Counted from the stretch's first letter, positions 53,868 to 63,642 are shown. The stretch is DNA of 64,000 nt from Opitutaceae bacterium (GCA_028284235.1 JANQSC010000020.1:1-64000), one strand, 5' to 3'. Notes: generated by a model not told the origin, from the letters alone. Translations and numbers: made by a program.

Positions 53868-54236
53868 TCGTGAGTCTTTGTAAAATAATCGTTAACGGTG
53901 TTATCATGTTAAACGACAACAGTTTCCCTAAGAACTTGCTCAGGAAATCCAAGTCGCGCCACATGACTTCAAAATCGTCCAAAATAGCGTTAAAACGTTC
54001 CACAAGATGCGTTTCGCCCGAGCGCCCGGAAATTTTGAAGGCGCTATTATGCCACACGTGTCAAGACCCCCATTAACCGTGTTTTCTAGGTGTAAAACCC
54101 TAGAAATCGACCGTTTGGAGCGAGTCGTCTCGAACGCTCCCGTTTTGATTAGGAAAACCGAAATCCCGCCGAGCGGGAAAATCCGTCGATTCGGTGCTTG
54201 CTCGAGGGAGGCTTCGCCCTTTTATACCGCCTTCTT
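53868..54236. other. Intergenic region before argS, palindromes but no gene
   Basis: This 369-bp gap separates the phosphorylase (minus) from argS (plus) and should hold both promoters. It contains TTTCTAGG-N8-CCTAGAAA (54083-54106) and a small stem CCCGC-CGA-GCGGG (54165-54177), which could be leader hairpins of argS. I saw no convincing promoter, riboswitch or small gene. Confidence 0.5.
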
Positions 54237-55997
54237 ATGCAGGACTGGTTCGATGTCGCCTCCAAAATAGAATCCAGCGCGAACGCCGCCGCGAACGCCG
54301 CCGGATTGGATTCGTCTCTATTCTCTCCCGACGCCCGACCCGCCGATCCGCGATTTGGCGACTTTCAAATCAACGGCGCCCTGCCCTACGCGAAACGACT
54401 GAAGATCAACCCACGCGAGGTCGCCCAATCGCTCGTCGACGCCCTCGAGGCGGATCCAGAGATCGCCTCGGTCGCCACTCTCAGCATCGCCGGCCCCGGA
54501 TTCATCAACGTCGCCTTCAAACCCGAGTTTTATTTGAATTGGCTCTCCACCTTCGCGACAGAGGAAGCGCTCAACGGCTCCGCCGCCCGCCTCTACGCCG
54601 ACGAACGCGTTGTCGTCGACTACGGCTCCCCCAACACCGCCAAACAGATGCACGTCGGCCACATCCGCTCGATCGTGATCGGCGAAGCGATCTGCCGGCT
54701 GCTCGAATTTTGCGGGGCCGAAGTGACTCGGGACAACCACATTGGCGATTGGGGCACCCCGTACGGAAAGCTATTCTACGCCTACAAGCGGCATCTCGAC
54801 GAAGCCGCTTTAAAGGAAGATCCGCTCGGCGAACTCGAACGTCTCTATAAGCTCGGCAGCGCCCTCGCGAGCGAGGATGACGCAGTTCTCGAAGAATGCC
54901 GGGAGGAACTCGTGAAGCTCCAGGCCGAGGATCCCGATTCCATCGCTCTGTGGGAGCGCGTCAACCAGTTGAGCATCGACGGTTTGAAAGAGGTCTACGA
55001 CCAGCTCGACGTCACCTACGACTGCTACCTCGGCGAGTCGTTCTACCGCGACCGCGTCGAACAGGTCTACGACGAGCTCGCCAAAGCCGGACTCGCCGAA
55101 GAGAGCAAAGGCGCGCTCGTCGTTTTCCACCCCGAACACAAGCGATACAAGGAGCAGCCGTTCATCATTCGCAAGTCCGACGGGGCGAGCAACTACGCCA
55201 CGACCGACCTCGCGACGATGCTCTACCGAGCCGAAGAGCTCAAAGCCACGCGCATCGTAATCGTCACCGACGACCGGCAGAAGGACCACTTCGAGCAACT
55301 CGACCTTACTACCGCAAAGTGGTTTGAAAAGACCGGTCGTCAGCGGCCGATATTCAGCCACGTCATGTTCGGAAAAATTACTGGCGATGACGGCAAACCC
55401 ATCAAATCCCGATCCGGCGACCCCATCCGATTGAAAGACCTCATCGCCGAAGCGATCGAACGGGCGGACGCAGTCGTTCAGGAAAAGAACCCGGATCTTC
55501 CCGAGGACGAACGGGCGTCGATCGCCCAAACCGTGGGAATCAGCGCCATCAAGTACGCCGACCTCTCGCCCAACCGCACTAGCGACTACGTCTTCTCTTG
55601 GGACAAGCTTCTTTCATTCGAAGGCAACACCGCTCCCTACCTCCTCTACGCCGCGGCTCGCATCCAGAGCATATTTCGCAAGCTGGAGGACGGCGACGAC
55701 GCCAATCTCGAAGAGCGCGCGTCCGTTTTCGAAACCGACGAAGAACGGGCCCTCGCCCGCAAAATCGTCGAATTCGTGGGCGCCGTGCAGACGACCATCG
55801 ACACACTCCGCCCGCACATGCTCTGCAACTACCTCCACGAGCTGGCCGGGTCGTTCAGCGCCTTTTACAGCGCCAACAAAGTGATTGTCGAAGACGACGG
55901 CGCCAAGGCCCGACGGCTGGTCCTTTGCCGCAGGACGCTCCTCGCCCTGAAAACCGGGCTTTCCCTCCTGGGGATCCGCACGCTCGAACGCATGTAG
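54237..55997 (+). CDS. argS: Arginyl-tRNA synthetase
   Basis: A 586-residue class I aminoacyl-tRNA synthetase for arginine. An N-terminal ArgRS additional domain (1-90; GDFQINGALPYAKRLK) precedes the catalytic domain, with the HIGH-type motif HVGH at 139-142 (YGSPNTAKQMHVGHIRS). The KMSKS region is replaced by the ArgRS-type segment GDDGKPIKSRSGDPIRL. The C-terminal anticodon-binding domain ends with LLGIRTLERM. The ATG at 54237 is preferred; a TTG 39 bp upstream is a weak alternative. It is the only aminoacyl-tRNA synthetase in the window. Confidence 0.96.
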   Translation: MQDWFDVASKIESSANAAANAAGLDSSLFSPDARPADPRFGDFQINGALPYAKRLKINPREVAQSLVDALEADPEIASVATLSIAGPGFINVAFKPEFYLNWLSTFATEEALNGSAARLYADERVVVDYGSPNTAKQMHVGHIRSIVIGEAICRLLEFCGAEVTRDNHIGDWGTPYGKLFYAYKRHLDEAALKEDPLGELERLYKLGSALASEDDAVLEECREELVKLQAEDPDSIALWERVNQLSIDGLKEVYDQLDVTYDCYLGESFYRDRVEQVYDELAKAGLAEESKGALVVFHPEHKRYKEQPFIIRKSDGASNYATTDLATMLYRAEELKATRIVIVTDDRQKDHFEQLDLTTAKWFEKTGRQRPIFSHVMFGKITGDDGKPIKSRSGDPIRLKDLIAEAIERADAVVQEKNPDLPEDERASIAQTVGISAIKYADLSPNRTSDYVFSWDKLLSFEGNTAPYLLYAAARIQSIFRKLEDGDDANLEERASVFETDEERALARKIVEFVGAVQTTIDTLRPHMLCNYLHELAGSFSAFYSANKVIVEDDGAKARRLVLCRRTLLALKTGLSLLGIRTLERM

Positions 55998-56005
55998 CCC
56001 GATAG

Positions 56006-56032
56006 TGGGTCCACTCGGCAAAGCTGGACCCA
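56006..56032. repeat. Inverted repeat after argS
   Basis: TGGGTCCA (56006-56013) / TGGACCCA (56025-56032) with an 11-nt loop, 8 bp beyond the argS stop. It may end the argS transcript but lacks a T-run. Confidence 0.4.
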
Positions 56033-56039
56033 ATTCCCC

Positions 56040-56081
56040 TCGGAAAAGCCTGAAATTCCATCCGATTAGGCAATTTTCCGA
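56040..56081. repeat. Second inverted repeat after argS
   Basis: An outer stem TCGGAAAA/TTTTCCGA (56040-56047 and 56074-56081) and an inner stem GCCT/AGGC (56048-56051 and 56068-56071) form a bulged hairpin in the argS to GYF-protein gap. The role is unknown; terminator or leader structure are both possible. Confidence 0.4.
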
Positions 56082-56167
56082 CATAGGAGCGTTCGGCGTA
56101 GGCAATCCGCCCCGCAACCTTGACTTTTCACTCAAGTCGCACGACTCATAACCCGTAATTCCTATTG

Positions 56168-56968
56168 ATGCGCGAGTACTACATCAGGAAGGAAGGGGAC
56201 GAAGAGGCCAGCGGCCCGTACAACCTCGACCAAATCACCTCTTTAATTGAAGCCGGCAAGCTCGACAAAGAGGCCTATGTGTACGATATCGACAACGAAG
56301 CTTGGATTCCCATCGAAGAGTGCGAAGAGCTAATGAACGTTCTCTTTCCCGAGAAAAAGAAGCTCACCCTGCAAACCGAGCCTGAACCCTCGGAAGACGA
56401 CGCGGACGAAAGCGAAGCCAAATCCAAGAAAAAGGACGACGCCGACGACCTGCCAGAATCGAAGCAGGCTATCACGGTTTCCGCCATGCTCGCCCAGGCC
56501 GAAGGACGCGATGGAGACGATCCGAGCGGCCGTTCCCCGGTAGAAAAACGCGCCCACGCCGCCTACCTCGGACTGCGATTCACCACTCTTTTCGTTCTAG
56601 GAAGCGCCGTTTCCATGGCGTTCCTCGAATGGGACCTCGTCAAAACGGCCAACGCGCTGAGAATGATCGAGAGCCCCTACATCTTGTTCGCCATCGTGGA
56701 CCTGATCCTCGGGGTGATTCTCCTCCTCCAAGTCACCGAAGTCTACCCGCTCGTTCGACTCAGAGCCGCGATAGGCCTCGGGGCCCTGTCAATTCTCTTT
56801 CTCACCAGCGGCGACCCACTGCTCGCCCTGGCGAATACCGTCCTCGCCGTGAGCACCTATTTTTGCACAGCGACTCTCGAGACCCGAAAAGTGATTCCCT
56901 TTTGTATCACCGGCGTGCTCGGACTGACCGGCTATATTACGCTCGTCATTCTCCCCATCTTTTCCTAG
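56168..56968 (+). CDS. GYF-domain membrane protein, unknown function
   Basis: A 266-residue protein. The first 60 residues match a GYF_2-like domain (EYYIRKEGDEEASGPYNLDQITSLIEAGKL, EAWIPIEECEEL). An acidic and lysine-rich linker follows (about 68-100). The C-terminal half contains about four transmembrane helices (near 137-155, 168-186, 200-232 and 243-264). Such proteins are common in Verrucomicrobiota but their role is unknown; the GYF part may bind a partner on the cytosolic side. The ATG at 56168 follows an in-frame TTG. The YihY-like gene starts 28 bp downstream. Confidence 0.75.
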   Translation: MREYYIRKEGDEEASGPYNLDQITSLIEAGKLDKEAYVYDIDNEAWIPIEECEELMNVLFPEKKKLTLQTEPEPSEDDADESEAKSKKKDDADDLPESKQAITVSAMLAQAEGRDGDDPSGRSPVEKRAHAAYLGLRFTTLFVLGSAVSMAFLEWDLVKTANALRMIESPYILFAIVDLILGVILLLQVTEVYPLVRLRAAIGLGALSILFLTSGDPLLALANTVLAVSTYFCTATLETRKVIPFCITGVLGLTGYITLVILPIFS

Positions 56969-56996
56969 GGAAACGGGGCATTGAAAACGCGCCCCG

Positions 56997-58490
56997 ATGG
57001 AATCTAGGATCCAGAAACTCCTGAAACGCAAGGAACGCATTCGCAAGCGAATGTGGAAAACTGCGATTACGGACGCCCACAAAGGGGAGCGTTTTCTCTA
57101 TGCCACCTTGCGCGTCGCCACCATCACGATTCAGGGCATCAAGGAAAACCGGCTCGTGAATCGGGCCGCCGCGCTGAGCTTCAGCTCGCTTATCGGCCTC
57201 ATCCCGATGACCGCGATCATGATCCTCGTCTCGGGATTCGCGCTCAAAAATACCAACCCTGACTTTGTGGTCGACAACATCTACAAGGGCATCAGCTACA
57301 TCGCCCCCGGGCTCGCTGATCTTGAAGAACTCGCCAACGAAGAGAACCCAGAAGAGGCCGAAAGCCGCGCCCAGCTGAAATTCTATCTCGAGAAGTTCGT
57401 CGAGGCTAGCCAGTCGAGCGCTGTTGGCGTCAGCGGGATCATTGTGCTCATTCTCATCGTGATCCAGCTCTTCTCGTCCATCGAAGGCGCCCTTAACGAC
57501 ATTTGGGGTGTCAATCGCGGACGCAGTTGGATTATGCGCGTCGGCATGTACTGGACCGTAATCACGCTCGGGACCGTCCTCGCCGGCGCCGGTCTCGCCA
57601 TGATCGCCGCCCAGGCCTTGAAATGGAACGACCTCGCCGCCACGCTGCCCGGAGGGATTGGGCTCGAAGTAGTGGTCGAGTGGATATCGAAGATCGGGAG
57701 CTTCGTCATGATTTCGACCGTGCTCGCCACGTTCTACCGATTCATTCCCAATACCCTGGTAAGCTGGCGAGCCAGCTTCATCGGAGCGTTGACCGCATCT
57801 CTGTTGATCGCCGGTAACAATGCTCTCGCCTTCATGTTTTACAGCAACCGAGTGGACCACGACTACAGCCTCTACGGTTCCTTGGCCATCATCCCGGTGC
57901 TCATGTTGGGCATGTACTTCTTCTGGCTCTTTATATTGCTTGGCGGACGCGTTTCCTACGCCGTGCAAAACGCCCACTTCAAAAGCGACAGCGTCGCCTG
58001 GGCGCCTTTGAGCTACGCCTCGAAAGAAAGCATATCCCTACTGTTGTTCTCAATCGTTTGCCGACGTTTCCGCTCGTGCGAAACCGCCCTGAGCGGCAAA
58101 GAGCTCGCGGAGCTCTCCCGGCTCCCGGTCCAGTACGTCAACGCGAGCCTAACGCGCCTCTGTGAACTCGGATACGTTTCGTCTATTCCCCCCGAACCCG
58201 GAGAACCGCTTCAGAACTACAAGTACCAACCCGCTCGGCCGCTCGACAAGATCGAGCTCGCCGTATTCAAATCCAATTTCGAAGAGCACGGCAACAATCC
58301 CGACGAGGAACAATTCGACAACTACGACCCGATCGTAAAACGGTTCCACGACTCGCTCAAACAGGCGCAAACAACCGCCCTCAGCGACCTCACCATGGAA
58401 GACGTGATCGATCTGGCCGACGAGTCCGCCCGCGAAACCTCGGTGAGCGACACTCCGTCGGACGCCGAATCCCCCTCCAATATCGCCTAA
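56997..58490 (+). CDS. YihY/BrkB-family membrane protein with C-terminal winged-helix-like region
   Basis: A 497-residue integral membrane protein of the YihY/virulence factor BrkB family, once named ribonuclease BN by mistake in some species. The core with about six helices lies at roughly 45-320 (NRAAALSFSSLIGLIPMTAIMIL, SSIEGALNDIWGVNRGR, LIAGNNALAFMF). The region after about 330 resembles a winged helix (LSGKELAELSRLPVQYVNASLTRLCELGYV) and ends in an acidic tail. The function of the family remains unclear; it may be a transporter. The neighbours suggest housekeeping envelope genes. Confidence 0.87.
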   Translation: MESRIQKLLKRKERIRKRMWKTAITDAHKGERFLYATLRVATITIQGIKENRLVNRAAALSFSSLIGLIPMTAIMILVSGFALKNTNPDFVVDNIYKGISYIAPGLADLEELANEENPEEAESRAQLKFYLEKFVEASQSSAVGVSGIIVLILIVIQLFSSIEGALNDIWGVNRGRSWIMRVGMYWTVITLGTVLAGAGLAMIAAQALKWNDLAATLPGGIGLEVVVEWISKIGSFVMISTVLATFYRFIPNTLVSWRASFIGALTASLLIAGNNALAFMFYSNRVDHDYSLYGSLAIIPVLMLGMYFFWLFILLGGRVSYAVQNAHFKSDSVAWAPLSYASKESISLLLFSIVCRRFRSCETALSGKELAELSRLPVQYVNASLTRLCELGYVSSIPPEPGEPLQNYKYQPARPLDKIELAVFKSNFEEHGNNPDEEQFDNYDPIVKRFHDSLKQAQTTALSDLTMEDVIDLADESARETSVSDTPSDAESPSNIA

Positions 58491-58626
58491 ACAACGAGTC
58501 GTCGCGACCGCCCGCGCCGAAGCGGCAATCGATTGATCGGAGGACCCGCGGAACAATGCTCTTTTGCCCATTGACAGAGGTAAGCCCAATCCTAGCGTAA
58601 CGCTTTCCAAAAACGCCGTACCAAAA

Positions 58627-60297
58627 ATGATCTCCTGGCTCCAAACCAATCTGCAGAAGCACTTCCGCTATCTCTTCATCGTTCTCCTCGTCGTGGTCAT
58701 CGTCGCATTCGTTTTCACGATCGGAGCGGCTCCCGGTATTGGCGACGGACGTCAAGGGAACGCGAATGTCTCGTTTTTCGAGAACGACATGTCGACGGAA
58801 ACGCTGCAGCGCGCCTTCTTCAACGAAGCCTACTACAGCGCTCTCCTCAGCGGCGCCCCGCTCAGCCAGGAACAGTTGAGCCAGTACGCGTTCAATCGAG
58901 CCTCCGCAATCCACATCGCCAACCAACACAACATCCCCGGACCCAACGCGGACCAGCTCACCGAACACATTCGCGAACTCGGAATGTTCCAAGGGCCCGA
59001 CCAAACCTTCAACCCGGAAGCCTACGCTCGCTTTCGCGACGAAATTCGACTGTCCGGCCAGATTACGGAAGGTGACCTTTCTCGGATCATGGCCGACGAC
59101 TACCGCGCCAACAAAGTGTTCGAGGCGCTCTCCGAGCCGGGATTCGTTCTCGAGTCGGAAGTGATCGAAGACCTCGCCCGAGACGAAACGCTCTGGTCCG
59201 TGAACGTTGCGACCTACGACTACGCCGACTTCGAACCGGAAATCGAGGCCACGCTAGAGCAGCTCGAAGCCTTCTTCGCGGAAAACAATGTCCGCTACAC
59301 CGCCCCCGCCCGACGCGTCATCTCCTTCGTCGAGCTCCGCGCTCTGGATCTGATGAACGACGTCGAGTTTATCGAAGACGATCTTAAAAACTATCACGCC
59401 CGCAACGGGTCGCGCTACACGAAAACCGTCCCCGCGCCGGAACCCGCCGAAGGCGAAGAACCCGCGGAACCCACCGTCGAGCCCGCCACGTTTGAAGAGT
59501 CCAAAGACCAAGTCGAATTCGACTACAAACTGGAAAAAGCGCGCGAACTCGGCCAAAGCAAAGCCGAGAACCTCGGCCTGGCCCTCGTTGAAGCGGACAA
59601 CACCGTCGGAACCGGCGCCAACCTGTCCATCGAGCAAATCGAGTCGATCGTCGAAAAGCAAAACCTGGAACTCAAGGAAACCACCCCGTTCGCCCGCAAC
59701 GAGCGTCCGCTCGGGCTCAACTGGAGCCAAAACCTCATCGCCCTCTCCTTCCAGCTCAACGAAACCCGCATCTACTCGCAGCCGGTTATCGAAGGCGACT
59801 CGACCTTCATCCTTTTCCTGGAAAAAGAAACTTCCGAGTTCGTACCGAATTTCAAAACGGTCGAACCGCGCGTCCGTGAAGACTTCGCCGCGGAGGAAAC
59901 GCTGCGCCTTCGCGACACCCACGCGGACGAACTCGCCGCGAAACTCCAGGAGGCTGGAGCCGACGCATTCACGTCCGTAGCCGAAGAAAACGAGTTTTCC
60001 GTGGCGACCTTCGAGGACTTCAAGCGACGCGACACCGTCGAAGGGCTCGACCCGAGCCTGGTCTTCTTCATCGCCGAACTGGAAGCGGGCGAAGTCTCCG
60101 AAGCGACCATTCGCGCCGACAAAGGCTACGTCGTCCAAGTGACGAAGAAAGACGTCCCCGAGATCACTCCCGACAACGAAGAGTTTGAAACGCGCATCGC
60201 CGCATTGAAGGACAACTACCAGCGCTACGCCGTTTCCCAGTACATTTCGAAAGTCACCAACGAGGAACTCCTCCGGGGCGGGCTGGCCAGCAACTAG
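58627..60297 (+). CDS. SurA-N/PpiD-like periplasmic chaperone
   Basis: A 556-residue membrane-anchored protein. One N-terminal transmembrane segment (about 13-32; YLFIVLLVVVIVAFVFTIG) places the rest in the periplasm. The region to about 190 matches the SurA-N/PpiD-type chaperone domain, with many charged helices. The long middle and C-terminal parts resemble PpiD, but a clear parvulin catalytic core is not visible. It probably helps outer-membrane or secreted proteins to fold. The ATG at 58627 is preferred because it starts the anchor; the frame is open 21 codons upstream. Confidence 0.8.
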   Translation: MISWLQTNLQKHFRYLFIVLLVVVIVAFVFTIGAAPGIGDGRQGNANVSFFENDMSTETLQRAFFNEAYYSALLSGAPLSQEQLSQYAFNRASAIHIANQHNIPGPNADQLTEHIRELGMFQGPDQTFNPEAYARFRDEIRLSGQITEGDLSRIMADDYRANKVFEALSEPGFVLESEVIEDLARDETLWSVNVATYDYADFEPEIEATLEQLEAFFAENNVRYTAPARRVISFVELRALDLMNDVEFIEDDLKNYHARNGSRYTKTVPAPEPAEGEEPAEPTVEPATFEESKDQVEFDYKLEKARELGQSKAENLGLALVEADNTVGTGANLSIEQIESIVEKQNLELKETTPFARNERPLGLNWSQNLIALSFQLNETRIYSQPVIEGDSTFILFLEKETSEFVPNFKTVEPRVREDFAAEETLRLRDTHADELAAKLQEAGADAFTSVAEENEFSVATFEDFKRRDTVEGLDPSLVFFIAELEAGEVSEATIRADKGYVVQVTKKDVPEITPDNEEFETRIAALKDNYQRYAVSQYISKVTNEELLRGGLASN

Positions 60298-60316
60298 ATC
60301 GCGACACTTCGCCGCC

Positions 60317-60565
60317 ATGCCCCTTCAGCGATTCAGACCCGTCTCTGGCCGCTGCAAACTGTGCGACGGCTCCCTCGAAATCGCAGTCGCGAACCAGGAG
60401 CCGGAACCCAGCGAATGCCCCAAATGCGGCCAGGCGATCGAGCGGGCCCCCAACTTGTCGGCTCCCGTCGCCAAGATCCTCAAAAAGCCCAGCTCGTCTG
60501 ACGCGAAATCCGCGGGCTTCCAGGTCTACAAGCGACTTGGAAAAGGCGAATACGAAAAACAATAG
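60317..60565 (+). CDS. Small zinc-ribbon protein (FmdB-like)
   Basis: An 82-residue protein with two CxxC pairs, CKLC (residues 13-16) and CPKC (34-37), forming a zinc ribbon. The tail SAGFQVYKRLGKGEYEKQ is typical of small zinc-ribbon proteins in Opitutae. Its role is unknown; related proteins may bind nucleic acid or a regulator. It lies 19 bp after the chaperone gene and 76 bp before the CPBP protease gene, all on the plus strand. Confidence 0.75.
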   Translation: MPLQRFRPVSGRCKLCDGSLEIAVANQEPEPSECPKCGQAIERAPNLSAPVAKILKKPSSSDAKSAGFQVYKRLGKGEYEKQ

Positions 60566-60641
60566 CGTCTTTGCGCAACTTGCGCCTGCATTGCCGTGTA
60601 TATCTATACCGTCGGCGCCGGCAGCGCGTTAAACCCTCTAA

Positions 60642-61610
60642 ATGATCCGCCAAAAGCGACATATTCTATACGGACTATCGGAAAGCGAGACTTCGCCCCG
60701 CGGTTTATGGCTGCTCGCCCTGCTCTTTTTCGGATCCCTGATCGCCGCCATCGTCCTCAGCCTCGCCGCCTGGAAAATCACCCACGCCCTCGACCCCGAC
60801 GCCAGCGGGTACCTCGCCAGCAAGCCTTATCCTGAGTTCTACGATCGAGCCCGCTACGTTTGCATCCTCTTCCTCCTGCCCTACCTGTTCTGGAAGTGCA
60901 AAGTGAACTCCTTCAACGCCGTCGGATTCGCTCGGCCGTTTCTTTCCACAACCTCCCGTTGGTTCGCCTACGGAATCGGCATGATCGCGATAATCTATGG
61001 AGGCACCTACGCCCTCGGAGCAATTGAGCCGCGAGCGGAAAGCTCGATCGGCGCGTTTATCGGGAATCTCGACAGCGCAATTCTCTCGGGAGTCGCCGTT
61101 GGACTTTTGGAGGAGATTGTCTTTCGCGGACTTGTATTCAAAATGTTCTATACGGCTATGTCGCCCGTAGCCGCTGTCGTTGCCTCGTCCGCGTTTTTCG
61201 CCGTTCTGCACTTTAAAGCGTCGGATCTAGTCTTCGCTGGAATCGAACCCAGCGCGATCGGCATCACGCACGGTTTTGAACTCGCCTGGCACACGTTTGC
61301 GGCTCCCGTGACCCAAATGGACGTCACTCTTCTCGCCGCCTTGTTTCTCGTGGGAGTCGTCCTTCACCAAATACTGCTAATCACGCAAAATCTCTGGGCC
61401 ACGGTGGCCCTCCACGCCGGCTGGGTATTCACAATCAAAGCGATTGGCGGCGTTTTTCAAACATCCGCGTCCGCCAATCAGTTTACCGGAACTATCCGAG
61501 TCGCGGACGGGTACTGGGTAGTGCTCGTTCTTCTCATATTCACCCTGTGGTTTAGTTGGATACTGAAGTCCAAAGCAGAAACTCAAATTGGAATTCAAGA
61601 AAGCGCATGA
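60642..61610 (+). CDS. CPBP-family intramembrane glutamic protease
   Basis: A 322-residue integral membrane protein of the CPBP/Rce1-like family. The catalytic motif EExxxR is E157, E158 and R162 (LLEEIVFRG), with H190 (FFAVLH) and the later HQ and HAGW segments as the other family residues. Several transmembrane helices span the chain. The family includes membrane proteases and proteins that process or resist peptides; the target is unknown. Its stop overlaps the start of the TolC-like gene (ATGA), so the two are probably translated together. Confidence 0.9.
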   Translation: MIRQKRHILYGLSESETSPRGLWLLALLFFGSLIAAIVLSLAAWKITHALDPDASGYLASKPYPEFYDRARYVCILFLLPYLFWKCKVNSFNAVGFARPFLSTTSRWFAYGIGMIAIIYGGTYALGAIEPRAESSIGAFIGNLDSAILSGVAVGLLEEIVFRGLVFKMFYTAMSPVAAVVASSAFFAVLHFKASDLVFAGIEPSAIGITHGFELAWHTFAAPVTQMDVTLLAALFLVGVVLHQILLITQNLWATVALHAGWVFTIKAIGGVFQTSASANQFTGTIRVADGYWVVLVLLIFTLWFSWILKSKAETQIGIQESA

Positions 61611-63109
61611 ATTCGTTCTCAAACGCCCCGAACACGCCTTACAAATTCGGCAAGACCAGCGCTCTCTGCGCAATCGTCGCCGCCATTCTGCTGACAGGAC
61701 CCCTGTCCGCCAAAATGCTGACCGTTGAAGAGTGCATCCAAATCGCCCTGGCCAAGAACTTCGACGTACGAATCAGCGAGAACACGACCAAGCGAGCGGA
61801 ACAGGACGTCGAGATCGCCAAGGCCGAATTCGAGCCTTCCCTATCCGTCACCACCTCGGACAGCTTCAATACACAAACGCGCTCCGGCGATTTGCTCGAC
61901 GGCGCCGCCCAACCCCAGTCGAACTCGCAAAACACGCGAGCAACCGTATCTCAAGGGCTGGATACAGGCGGCACGGTTTCGCTCAGCACACGATTGAATC
62001 GCAACTTCTCCAACTCGACCAACAGCACGATCAATCCGCGCTACAACGCCAGTACAACGCTCAGCATTCGTCAGCCATTGCTCAGCGGATACGGACCCGC
62101 AGTCGCCCGAGCGCGACGGGAGCTCTCCAAACTCTCCCTGGAGCAAGCCAAGCTCGATTTTCAAGCCACCGTATTGCGGATCATAAACGACACCGAAATC
62201 GCCTACCACTCCCTCGCCTTCGCGCAGGAGCAACGAGAAGTCCGCAGGGCCGCCCTCGAACTCGCCGAAACCCTACTCTCGGAGAATCAGGTGAAACAAG
62301 AAAACGGCAGCGCCACCAGCCTCGACGTTCTCCAAGCCCAAGTAGGCGTGGCCAACGCCACCGACCAGCTTCTACGGGCGGACAAGTCGGTCTACGACGC
62401 GCAGGACAATTTGGTCACTCTCATCGGCGACGATTCGCTCAGGGACACGGAACTCGTGGTGGAAGCGCCCGACGTCGCCGACGCTGAAGCCCCCAATGTC
62501 GACTCGACCTACACGAAAGTCATCAACAACGCGCCCCGCTACCTGACGCTTCTCAATCAGAAGCAGCAGCGCGAAATCGAGTTGAGACGAGCCAAGCGCA
62601 ATCGCCTCCCGTCTGTTAACCTCAACGGAGACTACTCGCTCACCGGTCTGGAAGGCTCCCTCGAAGGCGCCTACGACGATGTCACCGAAGCCAACAGTTT
62701 CAACTGGCAGTGGTCGCTCTCGGTAGACGTCCCTTGGGGCTTGAACGAAAAGAAGGCCAACTACATGAAAGCCCAGATCCAATTGGACACCGAAGACGCC
62801 CGCGCCTCGCGCGAGCAGCAGCGCCTCATGCGCGACACGCGTATCGCAATCCGCAACGTGACCACCGCGATCGACGGCATTGGTATCAAAGAACTGGCGA
62901 CGCGTCTGAGCGCGGAGGAATTTGAAATGGAAAAGGCGAAATTCGACGCGGGCCTGAGCACCGGAAGACGTGTTTTGGAAGCCCAGCAACGGATGGACGA
63001 GTCCCAAGTCGACGAGCTGCAGGCCAAAATCGACCTGCTCGACGCCTACTCGAACTTACGGGAACTGGACGGGGCATCGCTGTCGCGCTACGGCATTGAA
63101 TTCGACTGA
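61607..63109 (+). CDS. TolC-family outer-membrane efflux protein
   Basis: A 500-residue outer-membrane channel protein. Signal peptide about 1-36 (ending PLSAK). Two repeated outer-membrane efflux domains (about 55-270 and 285-490) have long coiled helices such as EVRRAALELAETLLSENQVKQENGSATSLDVLQAQ, typical of TolC. It should work with an inner-membrane pump and a membrane-fusion protein, neither of which is in the window. The ATG at 61607 overlaps the CPBP stop by ATGA. It is likely an exporter of small molecules or peptides. Confidence 0.9.
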   Translation: MNSFSNAPNTPYKFGKTSALCAIVAAILLTGPLSAKMLTVEECIQIALAKNFDVRISENTTKRAEQDVEIAKAEFEPSLSVTTSDSFNTQTRSGDLLDGAAQPQSNSQNTRATVSQGLDTGGTVSLSTRLNRNFSNSTNSTINPRYNASTTLSIRQPLLSGYGPAVARARRELSKLSLEQAKLDFQATVLRIINDTEIAYHSLAFAQEQREVRRAALELAETLLSENQVKQENGSATSLDVLQAQVGVANATDQLLRADKSVYDAQDNLVTLIGDDSLRDTELVVEAPDVADAEAPNVDSTYTKVINNAPRYLTLLNQKQQREIELRRAKRNRLPSVNLNGDYSLTGLEGSLEGAYDDVTEANSFNWQWSLSVDVPWGLNEKKANYMKAQIQLDTEDARASREQQRLMRDTRIAIRNVTTAIDGIGIKELATRLSAEEFEMEKAKFDAGLSTGRRVLEAQQRMDESQVDELQAKIDLLDAYSNLRELDGASLSRYGIEFD

Positions 63110-63566
63110 TCCCGATTCGAATGCGGAGATCCGGATTGCCGTGATCTCCGATACGCACGACCGAGTGCCTACCGGCTTGCCCCGAGCGATCGCGAGCGCC
63201 AACGAAATTTGGCACCTCGGCGACGTCTGCCAGCCTGAAACGCTGGACGCGTTGGCGTCTTTGTCCCTACCCCTCTCCGTCGTACAGGGAAATATGGACC
63301 CGTATTTCAACTGGCCTGAGCGTCTCGTCCTGGAGCGCGGCGGATTCCAGTTCCAGCTGCAGCACCACCCTCCGCGAGAGATTAGCGACGGGCTCGACGC
63401 TGTTTTGTTCGGACATAAGCACTTCCCAATCAAGGAGCGCCATCCAGGGGGACTTGCCCTCAATCCGGGCGCCGTGACCGGTCCGCGAAATGGATCCACC
63501 CCGTCGTTCGCTTGGCTCAGAGTCGAACCGGGCAACACTTGGACCTGGGAGCTTGAAACGTTTTAG
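63096..63566 (+). CDS. YfcE/MJ0936-type phosphodiesterase
   Basis: A 156-residue metallophosphoesterase. Motifs are VISDTHD, HLGDVCQ, GNMD, GHKHFP and NPGAVTGPRN, which match YfcE-like enzymes that cleave phosphodiesters. No in-frame ATG exists near the start; the best start is a TTG at 63096, inside the end of the TolC gene (14 bp overlap). The coding frame is open further upstream within TolC, but that part does not resemble the family. The in-cell substrate is unknown. Confidence 0.8.
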   Translation: MNSTDPDSNAEIRIAVISDTHDRVPTGLPRAIASANEIWHLGDVCQPETLDALASLSLPLSVVQGNMDPYFNWPERLVLERGGFQFQLQHHPPREISDGLDAVLFGHKHFPIKERHPGGLALNPGAVTGPRNGSTPSFAWLRVEPGNTWTWELETF

Positions 63567-63642
63567 GCAGAAATTATCCGCTGGGGCGATTTCGCCAAAT
63601 AATTCTTTTCCAAGCCCCGCATCGACCTATGCTCCCGCCCTG

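Noticed and set aside
53868..54236. Possible T-box or other leader riboswitch before argS
   Set aside because: Only simple palindromes are present; no conserved T-box sequence was seen, and T-boxes are rare outside Gram-positives.
54194..54850. Plus-strand frame of about 218 codons overlapping argS in another frame
   Set aside because: Arg-rich composition typical of an out-of-frame reading; argS motifs are clear in the other frame.
56946..57977. Minus-strand frame (about 343 codons) opposite the YihY-like gene
   Set aside because: His- and Glu-rich shadow of a membrane protein gene, without any family motif or start signal.
59254..60318. Long minus-strand frame (about 354 codons) opposite the SurA-N/PpiD-like gene
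   Set aside because: Repetitive low-complexity composition rich in Phe, Gly, Asp and Val mirrors the acidic coding strand; no domain is seen.
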